This document shows, piece by piece, positions 1-13,125 of a stretch of 64,000 nt of DNA; within the stretch, counting starts at the first letter, position 1, and each line of letters starts with the position of its first letter. The position numbers were made by a program, and so were the translations under genes. Source of the DNA: Paragonimus westermani (Eukaryota > Platyhelminthes > Trematoda > Plagiorchiida > Troglotrematidae); the NCBI GenBank assembly GCA_008508345.1, contig QNGE01000999.1, positions 23,702 to 87,701 on the forward strand. The letters are read 5' to 3'. Below the pieces are notes generated by a model that was not told the DNA's origin, searched no databases, and saw only the letters and a list, made by a program, of their open reading frames with translations.

Positions 1-960
1 AATCCGGGGTGCATCGTACTTACATAGAATGATAAGTTCAACAGTAGCAGGGGGTGATGAAAATTTCCGACTCAGAAACAACACCCATCACCCAAGCGCA
101 TATAAGTGAAATCTGCTAGATAAATGAAGCACACGTAATTGTGCATTTAACTATTACCGATGTTTGCTAAACGTCCGTTCGGTAAGAACAAGAATATGGG
201 CGAAAGATCTGTCTGCTCTCTGGCAATAAACCAAATTAACTCAGGGAGTTAGTGTTTGCGCATATAGGGCTACGATCCTCATTTAATTTTCTGAAAAAGT
301 GGGAAGGCACTAGACAGAGCCTAGGTAAGCTTCATGTGAGCAGTGATTGGACGAGACTTTCGCAGTTTGTTTCTATGAGTAACAAGGGGACCTTCGTTAC
401 ATCTTAATCTCACATAAACTGCCCTGTGAACGGTTGGTCCGCTATCGCCAGTCCACGCTGGATATTCGTCTGAAAACTTCCATTTCGTATACTTCGGGAA
501 GATTATCCACAATGTTGCCCCCAAAACGTGGGCTAACTATCAGCCTGAATGAACGGGTCTATTGGAGTGATACATCAGTTCTTAAGACTAAAAATGTGTA
601 AACGTTTCTGCATTGCTGCAAGTGGCTCTAGCAAGCTCATTCCGTCGTGTAGTTCCAGAACAAAGATTGTCTGAAAACAACTCTTAAGAGACTCGTGAAA
701 TAAAGATGTTGAAAATAAGAACAGACGCCAGACAATCCACCAATTCACTGTATTCCGTTTCCTCTAGTCCCTATAGTACGGCAGGCGATTGACTGCCCAA
801 ACAGTATTGTAACGTTTTACCGCGATGAGAGTTTTTTGAGACGATGTGGCAGGAAAGTAAAATTGTACTTTTGGGAGTTTAATGGACACAGCTGCTCACC
901 GTCAAAGCTTGGGATTAGCTATGTTCGGGGACATCCGTACCAAATTTAGTACGAATGAAG
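1..960. other. No gene supported
   Basis: AT-rich sequence with stops in all frames. The only short frames, such as the 67-codon one at 321-524, have no recognisable motif. I see no exon with convincing splice sites and no repeat shared with the rest of the window. Confidence 0.5.
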
Positions 961-1082
961 TCAACCAGTTTGGGCGTTGTGTTTGTCATGTTATTGGCAA
1001 ACAGATTGAGAATAACACAACGTTAAGAGCAAGTTGTAATACTCCACATTTCAACCATCTCGGGTGGTTCTCTTCAGGATTG
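961..1082 (-). repeat. Penelope-type terminal repeat with hammerhead-like core, arm 1
   Basis: Read on the minus strand, this segment carries CTGAAGA (1,077-1,071), a stem-loop in which AACCA pairs with TGGTT, and then GAAA (starting at 1,052). This is the order of a hammerhead ribozyme core (CUGANGA, stem II, GAAA). The following ~80 bases, with the shared words ACAACTT and TTGTGTTATTCTCAATCTG, also occur at 1,119-1,245 in the opposite orientation and, more diverged, at 23.3 kb. Penelope-like retroelements are known to carry hammerhead motifs in their terminal repeats, and a Penelope-like coding relic lies at 61.5 kb. The family name is inferred; the repeat relationship is seen directly. Of the four copies, this is the only one with both core strands intact. 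Confidence 0.6.
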
Positions 1083-1118
1083 GTGTGACTGAAATCACAT
1101 TAACAATGTACTTACGAT

Positions 1119-1245
1119 TACAACGCTCCTGAGGTAGGCCATCCGAGGTGGTCGACACGTACAGTGTAACAACTTACTCCTGAGGTTGTGTTATTCTCAA
1201 TCTGTTTATCATTAATGTGTTCTGAAACCTTATTTTGGCCAGCCA
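1119..1245 (+). repeat. Penelope-type terminal repeat with hammerhead-like core, arm 2
   Basis: This is the inverted partner of 961-1,082, separated from it by a spacer of about 36 bases. The core is CTGAGGT (1,129-1,135), then GGCCATC-CGA-GGTGGTC, which can pair over seven positions if G-T pairs are allowed, then GACA in place of GAAA. Both conserved strands are mutated, so this copy should not self-cleave. The downstream portion up to TTCTCAATCTG matches the partner arm closely. Confidence 0.6.
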
Positions 1246-4200
1246 TTTACGCGGAGAACAATCAAGAGAGATTTCACTCGGGTAGGCTGGATAGAATTCA
1301 TTTCAAACGTTTTATAAAGTACTACCTCTGTGATTCCCTTATCACGTGGCGTTAGGAGAAGGCTAAGGGATCTTTGGCAACTATGACACGCAACCCGCTA
1401 ATCGATACTGAGTTTGTGGTGTCCGACAAGAATGTTGCGTTCAGAAGTCATTTGGCTTGTTCACTCGGAGGCACTGTGGTGATAAATTGATGCAGTCGTC
1501 CGAGAGATTCACGTTTTTCGGATTTGTAACGGCACCCTCAAGTTGAGATTGCGGAGGTACTGTTGAATATCCACACCACAATTTTACTCGAAACGCAAAT
1601 TATGAAGATAATTAGGTCATTACCATTGGAACAGTGGCAAGTTTAGTGTGAACAACGTGTTTATTGACCTAAATTCACGGAACTTACCCGGCCGATTTCA
1701 TGCTTGTTACCTTTTTGCTGTGCAATCTTCAGGCCTACTACAACACTGTTAATGTGAAAAAGAAGTCAGACAAACGTTGCGTGGTTCATACCACAGTATG
1801 ATTTTAGTAGCCCATGCGGATTATAGACAGGGCTGCTATAGAGCTTTGGCACTCGTTCTTACTATGACATACCATGATAACCTGAGCAATCCAACACAAG
1901 TCTTATGTGAGCAATGAGTGGAGTTTCGCAACCGGATTTAGGCCGCATCAACAACCACCAAGGTATAACATTTCACACCTGTGTTGTCAATACGCGTGAA
2001 ACGGTGAATTATCTTAAATGCGATATAAGCACTGACCCCGTGACCCGAGTAGACCAGGTGGCCCAAGATTGTGTTAGGATGTTTTGCGGCTGGTTGGTTA
2101 TCAGTCAGCTCGCATATTGTGCCAGCTTTATTGTGTAATCGATGTGATTCGTTGCCAAAACCAAAAAGCGAGTAAACACGAGATTAGATAACACTGGTAG
2201 GTACTGATCCTTTGAGCTAAAGGCGTACCAGTGGCTTACAGATGAGTGAATAGTCTTAGTTCTACAGCCTAAAAGGTCGTCCTCAAGGTCACGCCGAGGC
2301 CTCTGTCAACAAAACAGCTGGAGTTTTAACTATGTACGAAAGATTCATGTGGATCGTCCAACGGTCATTACACACTACCTGTCATATATTCGTCAGGATA
2401 TCCATCACCAGTAAACGTCTTAGATGAAGCTTGAGCCCTCCGTCTATGTTGTCTTGAGAAAAGGTTATAGAGACTCAATTCATTCGATATCATACCGTTT
2501 TCGCTTTATTAGCACGAAGCTTTGACAATAAGTTGTACTAGTCATTCCATGTTGCCTTTCAGTGCAGGCCCCATTAAATTAATTCGCTCGATAGTTTCAG
2601 TAACGCACCATCAGAAAGGCTAACCTTCCGTTCTGTTCCATCGCCATAATGAACTGTCGACTCCGGTGGGAACGTTTTTTTATAGAATTTAGAATTACAA
2701 GGCAAAATCGCGTATAGTTATTGCGTCACGTCATAAAAAAACGTGGCAGACACCCCTTACCCAGGCAGATAGACAAGTAACTTGTCAATACCTGGTCTCC
2801 TATGCCCCGCAACTGTGCAGAGTTGGGTTCTGGCAAGTACCAGACTCAACCTATGTAAGCGTGACCATGGCAACAAGGGATGCAGCACTGACCTTCACTC
2901 CAAATAGTGGTGTCTGGTGCGTTTAGATTCAGCCGTTAGATTAACTTCAGATTGCTTCAGACAGGAACGTCCGGTTAGTAGAAGTTCTTTTAAATAACTT
3001 TAGAGCGATAAGTTTTTTGGCGCTTTGAAGGAGACGCCATGCTCACCAGTACAGATAATCTAACTTTGTGTGCAACAAGACTTTCGTATCAGCTATCGAT
3101 CTATATTTGTGAATGCAGCAAATCAATGAACCGAATTAATTCGTCGTTCACTCAAATTTAACAACTAATTACTTGTCATAACAAACTGACAAATGTAAGT
3201 GTTTTTAGATTTCGGAACGTGCCTCTTACGACATGTTCGTTAAGACTGATTGGTCAACCGACATACCCCCTACTGTGCCACAGAGTGCAGCCTGACAGGA
3301 ACGTATCTATTGATGATGAGAAAACTTACATTCCTCTCCCACTGGCAGTTTTGAACTACATATTTGGCAACCTATGACCTTTTAATTTAACCTACATTCT
3401 ATGATTGATATATTACCTGTTTGCTTATCTGACAATGTAGCCTATTGACATTCTTTTTTACTGGCTTAGTTTTCGACTTACTGACTACAACGACACACTG
3501 GTACATTTCATTTTTTCCTATTCACATGCAAAACCAAGGAAGGATGATGTTGTTTTTCAGTCGGTGCTAAACACACATCGTCTATTGTTGCACCTCAAAT
3601 CTTATAGTGTAACCTCACACGGTTTAGATTATTATGCGATTAATCTATGAATTTCTTCCAGGTAGAACCTTTCAACTTTAAAAGCCTCATGCTGATTTTT
3701 CTAAGGATCTGTTAGCTTTATAGCTTTTCAGATTATACTTCCGAATGTCCTTATAAGCACACAACCATTGTGAACGAATTTTGATCTAGTGTATATAAAG
3801 ACCTACTCAACACTAGTTTGTAGCACACAGTCATTCAATGACAAAATCAGGTGACACACATACGTGTAATCCAAAACATATCCATTTTTTCACCACCAGA
3901 ACATATTCTTTTTTGTTTATGGGTCTGAATTTTGCTATAATTCGCGATTGTTTTTCCCATCCTATTCGTATACCTCTGGTAGTCCGTTACAACAAAGGCG
4001 ATCCTTTTGTCTGACCTTAAAATTACAACCCTGTGTTTTTCGGCCGTTGAAAATATTTCGGGTGTTCCCTAGTTAGACAACATGCCTGTTGCCTTGACTT
4101 CATTTTTGCTTATCTTGCTGACATCATTCACCACACACACATCTTACCAAATCTCTCGAGCTTGTCCGCATAGTTGCCAGCATTCAACCCAAAACAGTAA

Positions 4201-7200
4201 GCGAACTCACTCTGCAGAGAACTGAATCAATTGCAACGAGATTGGGTAACCCTAACCTGTGCTGTCAACAGAAGCCTGTTCACTTCTTTGCTAATTCTTT
4301 GATCACAGCTCAATCAAGTCCATTCTAACTGCAAACAGTTAATCCTGATCAGTCCAGACCGGTTCTGATCAGGTGTTGTATAGATTCAAATACTGTCTTA
4401 AGTTGTCACTGGTTAACAGTCACTTTTTGTTTTTCCGGTTTGTCTTAGGACAAGTCTTGGTGAAATTTACGTAATTGTATTAGTTTGTTACAGAGCTTTT
4501 GAAAACAATTGATCATAACATCGTTACTTCTGTCTGTGTGAATTTTTCGACAGTATTTAAGATCGCTGGGCGTCGTATGGCAGATCAAGAAAGTTGGCCT
4601 TCAGCCAAACGTCACTGTTGGCGGACGTGGAAATCAAAGCATTCAACTGAATACACAAATTCGCAAAGTGGGCCTCAAATAGGCTTTCATTTGTGTGCTA
4701 TTTAAACACCCGAAAATTCCATTCATTGGGAGTGCTTTTATCAGTGATCGTGTTAATACGTTAGATGATATATTGAGAACACGTTAGGCTGACTGTCTAC
4801 TCCTGTTGTAACTTTCCTTGATATAGGCTTTAATGTAAGTTTGTTTGTGATTATCACTGACGATGCAGTCCTGTATGTACCTGTGAATGTTTCATTTGAG
4901 CCTTGCTGTTAATCGCTCCTACGCTGGTCACACTTCTAAAACTAATGAGAATGTGCGAAATGAACTCATATCGTGTTTTGTGTTTTCCCCATTTTCTGTT
5001 CTAATGGGTTGCAAGAACACACTGCTCCGGATAAAAAAATGCTTTCAAATAAGAATTTGGGAGCTAGTCCTATAGGTGCGATGAAAATGACATCAAACAA
5101 TGTAGGGAACAAAGTCAAACATTAGCCAACGGCTTGAAAGTGAACTATAAGTCAATATAAGTCAATGATAGCGGGAGTCAGGAAACAAAATATTACAACC
5201 ACAATGGAGAGGATCGTGTGCAATAATTAACCAGCGAGGAGGTTTCACATTACGCACAACGATAACTAATAACCATGATTACACGACATACGGACGAATA
5301 GTTTGCACGATCAGACAAATAAGTCGACTCTAGAGAAACCTTCGAAAGTTGAGGAGTTTCCGTGAAAATTAAAGCGTGTTTTAAACCGTCCGGCTGAGTA
5401 AACTTAGGATTAATTTTCTTATCCGTACGAAGTGAACATTGTACCATTACTCTTCTTGTGCGTGAAGACCCACAAACAGACGACTAAAACGGGAATAAGT
5501 CACCAGTCAATACTGACTAGTTGGGTGCAGACCGTGATAATCACTTCGTGCAAATCAGTATGGGAATTCATGTTGGCAAACTTGTCTACAGTGTGTATCA
5601 GTTTAGATAAACTATGGTTGATGGTAAGAGCCTTTCGAACACGACATCTTCGCTTCTGGTCTTATAGTCGTTACACGCATGACAGTGCAAACAAATGACT
5701 CCTCACTATCACATCAACAGATATAAAACAGACTTCAAGCTAATTGCTGCTAAAACTGTGATTCAAGAGAGAGTGTTGATGCAAAAACTCAGATGAAGTA
5801 AGGCGTGGAAACAATGAAAAAACGATATAAATACAAACAAATGCTTGAATACAGTCATAATTGAACAGGTGGAATATAGCATAATGGAATGCACATGAAG
5901 AAGGTGTATTGTCAGATAGAAATTTTAAAGGCAACCTTCTCACATGTTGGAAAATAATGAGAAAGGATACACTGAACAAATCAGTTATAAGGTCTACTAA
6001 AACTCGAAAAATCGCTCGCAATTTCGATGAAAATATGAAATTATTCAATATAATCTCCACAAGTGTCACAGAACGTAGGAAAAATGTAGTCATACAACAA
6101 ATACACGGGTTTCTGAGATACTGAGTATACAGTTTCCGTTTTTACCTTTGGTAAGAAATGTTTACGTAAATCAACATCATTTTTAAGGAACATAACACAC
6201 AACCGCTGATCAGAAAGAAGCCGAAGAACACTTTCATTTGCTGCGTAAAACCTGGGCTCTTTTCGGATTTTTTCTCACACTGCTCACAGTTGATAATCGA
6301 AAACAATATATTGGAAAATCTCGTGGGGGTGAATATAAATCATTCGCGTGTCAATTCTCCGCAATGAATTTAAATTGGGTTGAACGTGGTGAATCATGAT
6401 TTCGGCTTAACTCTAATCAAACAGACTGCAATTATTCCAATGCATAAGCTGATTTTAGCTGACTGGTCCTGAAAAGTTTGACTTTTATCAAGTACCATGA
6501 TACTGTAATCAGTAGTGCGCCAGTTTAAAGACCGTTGCATTAGTACACACTGTTAATTCCATTAGGAACCGACTTTTGACAGAAAGGTATTCATAGATTG
6601 AAGGCTTAGGAATAAATACTTAAGTCGCTGTTAACATTTTTTGAAAATAACGATTTGTTTTCTAAGAAATATTTCGTTTTCCTATTATGTTCCTCCTTTA
6701 GTCAAATAGTTTGATCAATTTAACTTTCTAAAGTCATTTGATAGCGCTACGACATCCATTTGAATACATTTTGCACGTTAATTGTCCTGTCGCCAGTTCG
6801 AAACCTTGGTTTCTGGAGCATGCAGTCAACTACAGAGTCGAGTAGCCGACTCGTAAACAGTCAGAAGCTTGTACTAGTTGAAGAGTTTCGTTCTCATGTA
6901 ATTGAAAATGTCAATCAATGCTTTACTAAAGTCGACACAAACCATAAAGTCATCAAATTCAACGTGCATACCGACTACAACTAGGAGGTTTCACAATGGA
7001 CCCCCTGAAAAAGTCGCGTTTTTTTGTTAATCTGAACGTCTATCAATTACTTTCGATACGTTTGTTAATTCGAACATCCCATCGAGTGTATGGCGCAGGC
7101 TGTGATGTGTTTGTCAAGGGTCGGAATGGTATGGAATCATTTGGGTGCTTCTCTTGAGTTGTACTTAATTAAAGGAGATTTATTCACTAATTGTTTGGGG

Positions 7201-10200
7201 CTGAAAAGAAAGCAGAATGGGATATTGATAGTGTCGAAGAGACTCGGTTTGATTGGTTAATCACGGGATGGGCGTTAATCCTATAATCTAATTCACTATG
7301 TTAGCATCTTTTGTCTGAGGTTATAAAACGGAGTATCAAAAAGAGCCACTTGGTGGGAAAAACAGCTTTGTGTATTTATTCATCAGAGTGACTAGATTAA
7401 AGTAATCAAGTTTATCGGAGTGAACTAAGTAATCGGTCGTTAGAGGTCAGATGAACGACCTGATATCAACGACCTAGGCTTTAGGCAGTGGATTTGATTT
7501 TCTGAAGACGGGTAAAAGTTGGTTCTCCGAAAGCACCTCTTCCGGTCAGATGAGCCAGAATTGTTCAGTAAAAATTTATGGTCTAGGTGTTATTAGTTTT
7601 TTGACCATGACTAGCAAGTAAAACTCGTTCGGCATTCTGCAGCACCCGATTTGTGATGCTATGCTTGAGTCTGTTATGACAGTTACATCCGTCGATGATT
7701 TCAGGGTAAACGTGTACATCTGAGAAACCATGTGAGCATTTAAAGTAGTTCGGTCATCGGCATAAACACTACAATTAGTATCGTCACCACGAAACAGCTA
7801 CAGTTTACTATAAGCTAAGTTGCTGAATTCGTATTAGTTGACTGTGTTTTTTTCACGGTTCTGCTATCCAGTTATCCTGTCGTCCCGTTCCTGTAAACTT
7901 TTCATTGTTGGTGCTATCACTCTCTTGAATTTGTTTTACTGAATTCTTTGTACTCTCCACTGATATCGGTATTTAAGAAGCCGCTTACTAGGGAGAATCA
8001 TGTTGTATATGAAGCGTGTTTAATTCCGTCAGTTCACTTGTGTGCTACGAACCCTGGGAATTCAAAATATGTAGTGCTGCCCCTACAAAAGCAACCCTAT
8101 GGAACACGAACTTTGGTCGTTGCAGGGAGTGGACTCCGTGAGAGCAGAACACTGCTTTTTCCCATATTCCTACCGTATGCAACTGGTCGATAGGAGTAGA
8201 TTACGACCAAAGAGTTTATTACTCTATTTGCTACTATTATCCGCTGTTATAACGTAATCTTCAGACGTTCGCTGCTCTACGGTAGAATAAATAAACATAT
8301 CAAAGTAAACAACGATACGAAAACAGTTACCTCTATAACCGAATAGAAGGGTTGGATGAACATAACCACATCAAATTAAGTAGTATTCATGATCGCTTCA
8401 CACATTCGCTGGTGAGACTGGAGGCAGTGAAACAGTCTACAAAGAGGTCACCTCTGGGTCATGGTCAGTGTGTGTTTTGCATCATGTTTATTGAAGGTGG
8501 GTGAGTTATTCGACACCCTAGTCAGCATTCTGTCTTTCGTTTCATCTTGGCAAGCTATTACAGGAGACTGACAATCTGATTCAAGAGACTACAGTCCTTG
8601 TGCATAAACCACTTGACTTTGGATATACATTATTTTATACAGCGAAATTTTTCCAGTGGGAAAATTGCAGCAGTTGTACCCTGTGGAAAAATCTGTTGTA
8701 AATCAGAGTGACCAACGAAGACCAAGAATGCTGATTGATTTCACTGATTACTACTCCCGTGGTCGAGCATTCTTGGTACTATGTGAAAATCGTTCCAGAC
8801 TCCGTCACACCAATATTATTCTGTCTGGAGATAACATCAAGACAAGGAGCAACACTGTAGGAACGTGAACGCAGGTGAAGTACCCAACTGACACCCTCTG
8901 AGTGTCCATTTTCCTTGGTGGTCTAACCCCTTACTCGTTCAGTAGGCTGACAACTTTTGGTAAATTGTGAATACAATAGATGTGACCCTGTCCCAACAGT
9001 GTGTATGCGTATGGAGCTAATTCTTCAGCGATATGGCGAGCTGAGCAACAGCTACTAGGTATACGTAGTTTTGAGTCCTGCATCTAGTAACTGCTGGATT
9101 GAAGACTGACTACTGATGGCACACGCGTTGAATAGGACTAACTGCAGTTTATGCAGGCTATCATGTCGTTCGACCAGCTTTAGGTTCCGATAAATGAAAA
9201 ATATATCGAGTACCTCAGCCAAACATGTCAGTTTGCTACCTTGAAAACTAATCCATTTGTTCGTTTAACAGACTGCTGCGCAAGTAGTCACCGAAAACAC
9301 CGTTGAGGTTGCATGCGACCTACTGACAGATTGAGTCGTATCTTGTGTTAACTAAACAAACTGCTTGATACGACATTCGGATTTGTGTATTACACTTTGA
9401 AAATATGTTGGAAATGATGCACCATTTGATACTGTCAAGAACACGGATGGCGTGGAAATTATTTGAGGTTGATCATGAATATGATGCGTTAGTGATCAAC
9501 GAACTAACTCGGTGATGTTAATTCTGGCAATTTGTTGTAACTAGCCGTAAGTAAGCGACCGACCTGTGCCTTTGTTATGCCCAAAGCTGGAATTGCTTCC
9601 TAATTCCCTGTTGCTGCTTTCAGTATTAAAATCCCGGGAGTTGATGAAAGCGGCTGTTTCTCCTCGAAAGTTGCAAGATTTTGTGTCACATTATAATTAG
9701 TTCCTTATCTTATTTTCGTGAACGAGTGATACCGGCTTCTTTTGCGTTGACATGAATAATCCGTGTGGATATCATATCTGGTAATGTACCACCCACCCCA
9801 CCTGTGAATAATGAAAAACGTTCAGGCGCAGCTCACAGTGTCATAGGTTTTTCATGTAACGTCTCAGATACCTGAAGCTCCATCAAACGTCGACTCAGTA
9901 AACGATTTGCTGGTGACCGTCGGGTCCAGCAGGTATGCAGTGCTGACATTATCCATAATAGCAAACCCATGTACCATCGTTCAGTATGTTACTTAGCTAG
10001 GAGCAAGAGTTTATTATGTTAAACAAGAAGAATATTTGTCTGTACTACATGTTTTATTCGGTTAACCGATGTCTCTCTGACCCTTGCATTGTGGTAAGAA
10101 TGCACCCCCTAGGTGCGCACAGGACAGCCTAATTATTGCGACAGATACTTATATACATACAGTCTCGTACAAAGGGGCGGGAAGGAGGAGTTTTCTTGGT

Positions 10201-12652
10201 TTAGCTAGAGTAAGCCTGACATCAGAATGACATTTCTCAAGCTCGTGATACGCTGCGCTTGTATTTGTGCGCTGGCTGAATGCCCACCCACATTCGAATG
10301 GGTATAACACAATCAAACTGAGCATGCTGACGGTGACAGAGAAAAATCTAGCTATCTTTTGGAGTTCGGAAGAGTGTGCTTGCGAAGACCTCTGGATGTG
10401 AACATTCCGACAATCCCGTGACATTCATAATGCAAGCGGACGGTATTTGTAGATCACAGCATCGGTAGTTTAAAATAAGGAACCTTCTCACAGACCAGTT
10501 GTTATTAGTATTATCCGTATATCCTAACCAAACACTTCAGGGTGGCAGTCCTGTGGCTTTGCAGTACAATCCTGCACAATGCTATAACAAATGCACTGTC
10601 AATTTCAGGCGGTTTTACATCAACTGCCAGTTCATTTTTGTTTAGCCCTGTTCAGCATTAGAGATATGCGTCGGGGTCATGCAAAAGCTAATTATTAACG
10701 AAATATAGGGGTCTGAGGAAGTACAGCAGGTCGTCGAAAAGGAGAACTGTGTTTTCTCACGCTTGGTCAATTTAACTAGTTCTGTGCTAACCAAACTTAG
10801 GCATATGCTTTATCAACGAGTGTTGAGGTACCTGTGCGTTCTGTAGTATCTAAGCGCCGAGGCTCACCGTGTTTATTTTTTCCGAAGTTTGTGTGCATAT
10901 AGTGTGTTGTACGATCTTAGGTTTTATGATTTTTGTGAGCATGGTTACACGTTTGTCTTCCTATACTTTCATAGGGCTGGTGTTAGAAAGATTCAGGTTC
11001 ATATCTGTACAAAAATATGTACATAACCGAATATGTCGACAAGTGTCTACGCAAACGGAAATCCATTCGTGTTTACTGTACGCCAGGGGCGCCAACCAGC
11101 TCAGTCTATTTGCTTAGGTGCGTGATATTACATAGTAATGATTATATTAGGGCATGCCGGCAACTGCAGCATGTTTAGTGGCAACTCTACTTGTGCATCG
11201 GCAGTTAGACGGGTAAACCTTTTGCCTCAGCATCTACGTTAGAGTGTGTTTATGAACGGTGTCTCTCTAAGGACGTGTGCCTAAGTATGTTAGGTGCGGA
11301 ATCAGTAATACATAAATAAACAACAAGGTGTATGGGTGTATGGAAATGTACGGGTGTGCACCTACGGGAAATTGTGCCCGTGCACCGGAAATAGGAAGCA
11401 GCCTTCACAGAGAGGGTGGCAGACAGAGGTTGCATGCTCACAGTTTTTTCACGCTTTGTTTAACGCTTTTGAAGTGCGATTAACGGAGGTACCATTCTGC
11501 CTAAGACGAACTTAAGAGAGCTTATGTAAGGATGGTCGTTTTGGTAGAAGGTGCAATTTCAGTTTGTTCACATTCTTGAAGTCTTTTTTGGCCAATTGTG
11601 TACAATTTGTCACTTCAGGGAGCTTAAATGAGAGACTAGATCATTCGTGGATTTACTTCGCTTTGTTTATAATTTTTCATCAGCATATCTACCGTGTTGT
11701 CATGTAGTATTTATCTTTGGTTCTGGTCCATGAACTTGAGATCTGGAACCCATAATTCTGGTAGCCTGAAATCTGATTGAAATTAGGTGCCATATGTTGA
11801 ACGGCACAGTAACGCTTGCTCAACGGTTCATCTAACCTTTAGACTAAAGTGGTTCGAAGTATGCGGAGTAGTAGGTGGTGAGTAGATAATTTTTAAACAA
11901 CCATAGACCATCAAAATTTTTGGGCAGCTAATATCGTGTAAAGTACAAGACATGAACCTCTGTGAACTTATCTGTCGATTTTCTCACCCCTGATTCCCTA
12001 AAAGTTTGACATATGCGACTAAGCTTTCACTGTGTTAAACTAGTCCAAACCACTTAAATTTTGCAGGTAAGTCAGATTCCTATCACATCGAATCTTTGGA
12101 TCAGTTTACCTAAAAGAAAACCACAACTTCACATTACTTGTCCAAAATACGTAGCTATGCTCGGTTCAGCCAACGCCTAACCATTCAGCAGTTCATCACT
12201 GATTAGTTTCTGAACCCACTAAAATTTCTGATATGGAGACTCACCACTAGACTAAGTAACTGTCACTGTACAGTATATGGTAGGTGCAGGATTCAGAAGA
12301 CAAATGCAAATGATGATAGTATATCCATTGGCATACATCGAACAGAAACGAGTGTTTCACTGAGGTGATAGAACAAACAAAATTATTACAAATCTAAAAT
12401 GGATGATTCAGCAGAGAAGGTTCTTCAGTTACAAATTGGAAAACATGGGAATCACAGGGGAATAATTGGTTATCCGGCCATGGTGAAGTTGGAAGATATA
12501 ATGTGAAATGATATAATACACGTATAAGAAAGTACCGATATTTTTTAAAATTTGTCACATATGCAGTTGGGAGTTTTACCATAGCTACACAGGTAACCAT
12601 GGAGTAAACTTAGGAGAAAAGCGAAGAATCGTTGCAGCTGAAAAGAAATAAC
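1246..12652. other. Long AT-rich stretch without a supported gene
   Basis: About 11.4 kb without a recognisable protein, RNA gene or mobile element. The longest frames (117 codons at 5,740-6,093 minus and 91 codons at 10,149-10,424 minus) have biased hydrophobic or mixed composition and no family motif. The region lies downstream of the Caspr-like gene and could be intergenic or the intron of another gene. Undetected small exons cannot be excluded. Confidence 0.45.
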
Positions 12653-12658
12653 TTTATT
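12653..12658 (-). terminator. Candidate polyadenylation signal of the Caspr-like gene
   Basis: AATAAA on the minus strand, about 280 bases after the stop codon of the terminal exon at 12,938. The position fits a short 3' UTR. Such hexamers are frequent in AT-rich DNA, so this is only a candidate. Confidence 0.35.
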
Positions 12659-12937
12659 TCGTTCGATTAAAAGCCTTGTAAGAAAAATAAGTTTTCATAA
12701 GTCACTTTTTTCGGTGTGGCATAGTTACACCTGTAATTTTTAAAAATGAACTCCGTCAAGTAAACAGATTCACGTGATTGTGTGCAAATTTGGTTATCAA
12801 ACTTGAGCGAATCAGATGTCGATTATGCGACTAGAATCACGTATGTTCATCCGTGTAGCCTGTCATGTGATCGGCGTTTATTAACTCTGTACAAATCAAA
12901 GCAAACTGTCTTGAAGAGTTCGGGAATTGGAGTCAAC

Positions 12938-13125
12938 TCAAATATACAGTTCATGTTTTACATCAGGATGTCGTACCAACTTTTGTTGTAATGCTTGTTC
13001 AGCGGAATTGGCCTTGTTCCCCTGGGCTTCGTCTGTATCATAGGCCGACTGATAACGTGGATGCTTCATTCGACAACAGTAAACCATGAGGACAATGAAG
13101 ACGATTAAAAGAATGAGAAGAATTA
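12938..13125 (-). CDS. Terminal exon of a neurexin IV/Caspr-like membrane protein
   Basis: The exon starts after a good acceptor: a pyrimidine-rich run ending in TTTTTCAG, with AG at 13,127-13,126. Its first two bases complete a codon begun in the exon at 28,665. It encodes the second half of a transmembrane helix (ILLILLIVFIVLMVYCC), a basic turn (RMKHPR), then YQSAYDTDEAQG, an acidic/Gln-rich stretch, and the C-terminus KHELYI followed by a stop. The order helix, YxTxEAxG-like motif, short tail and hydrophobic C-terminus resembles Caspr/neurexin IV tails. In that family the juxtamembrane part binds protein 4.1 and the last residues bind PDZ proteins. ELYI fits a class II PDZ ligand. The protein would be a single-pass cell-surface adhesion molecule with its C-terminus in the cytoplasm. 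Another neurexin-superfamily member or a syndecan-like protein is possible. The coding exon is well supported, the family less so. Confidence 0.7.

Noticed and set aside
5740..6124. Overlapping 117-codon minus and 71-codon plus frames
   Set aside because: The two strands shadow each other, composition is what AT-rich DNA gives, and no domain is visible on either strand.
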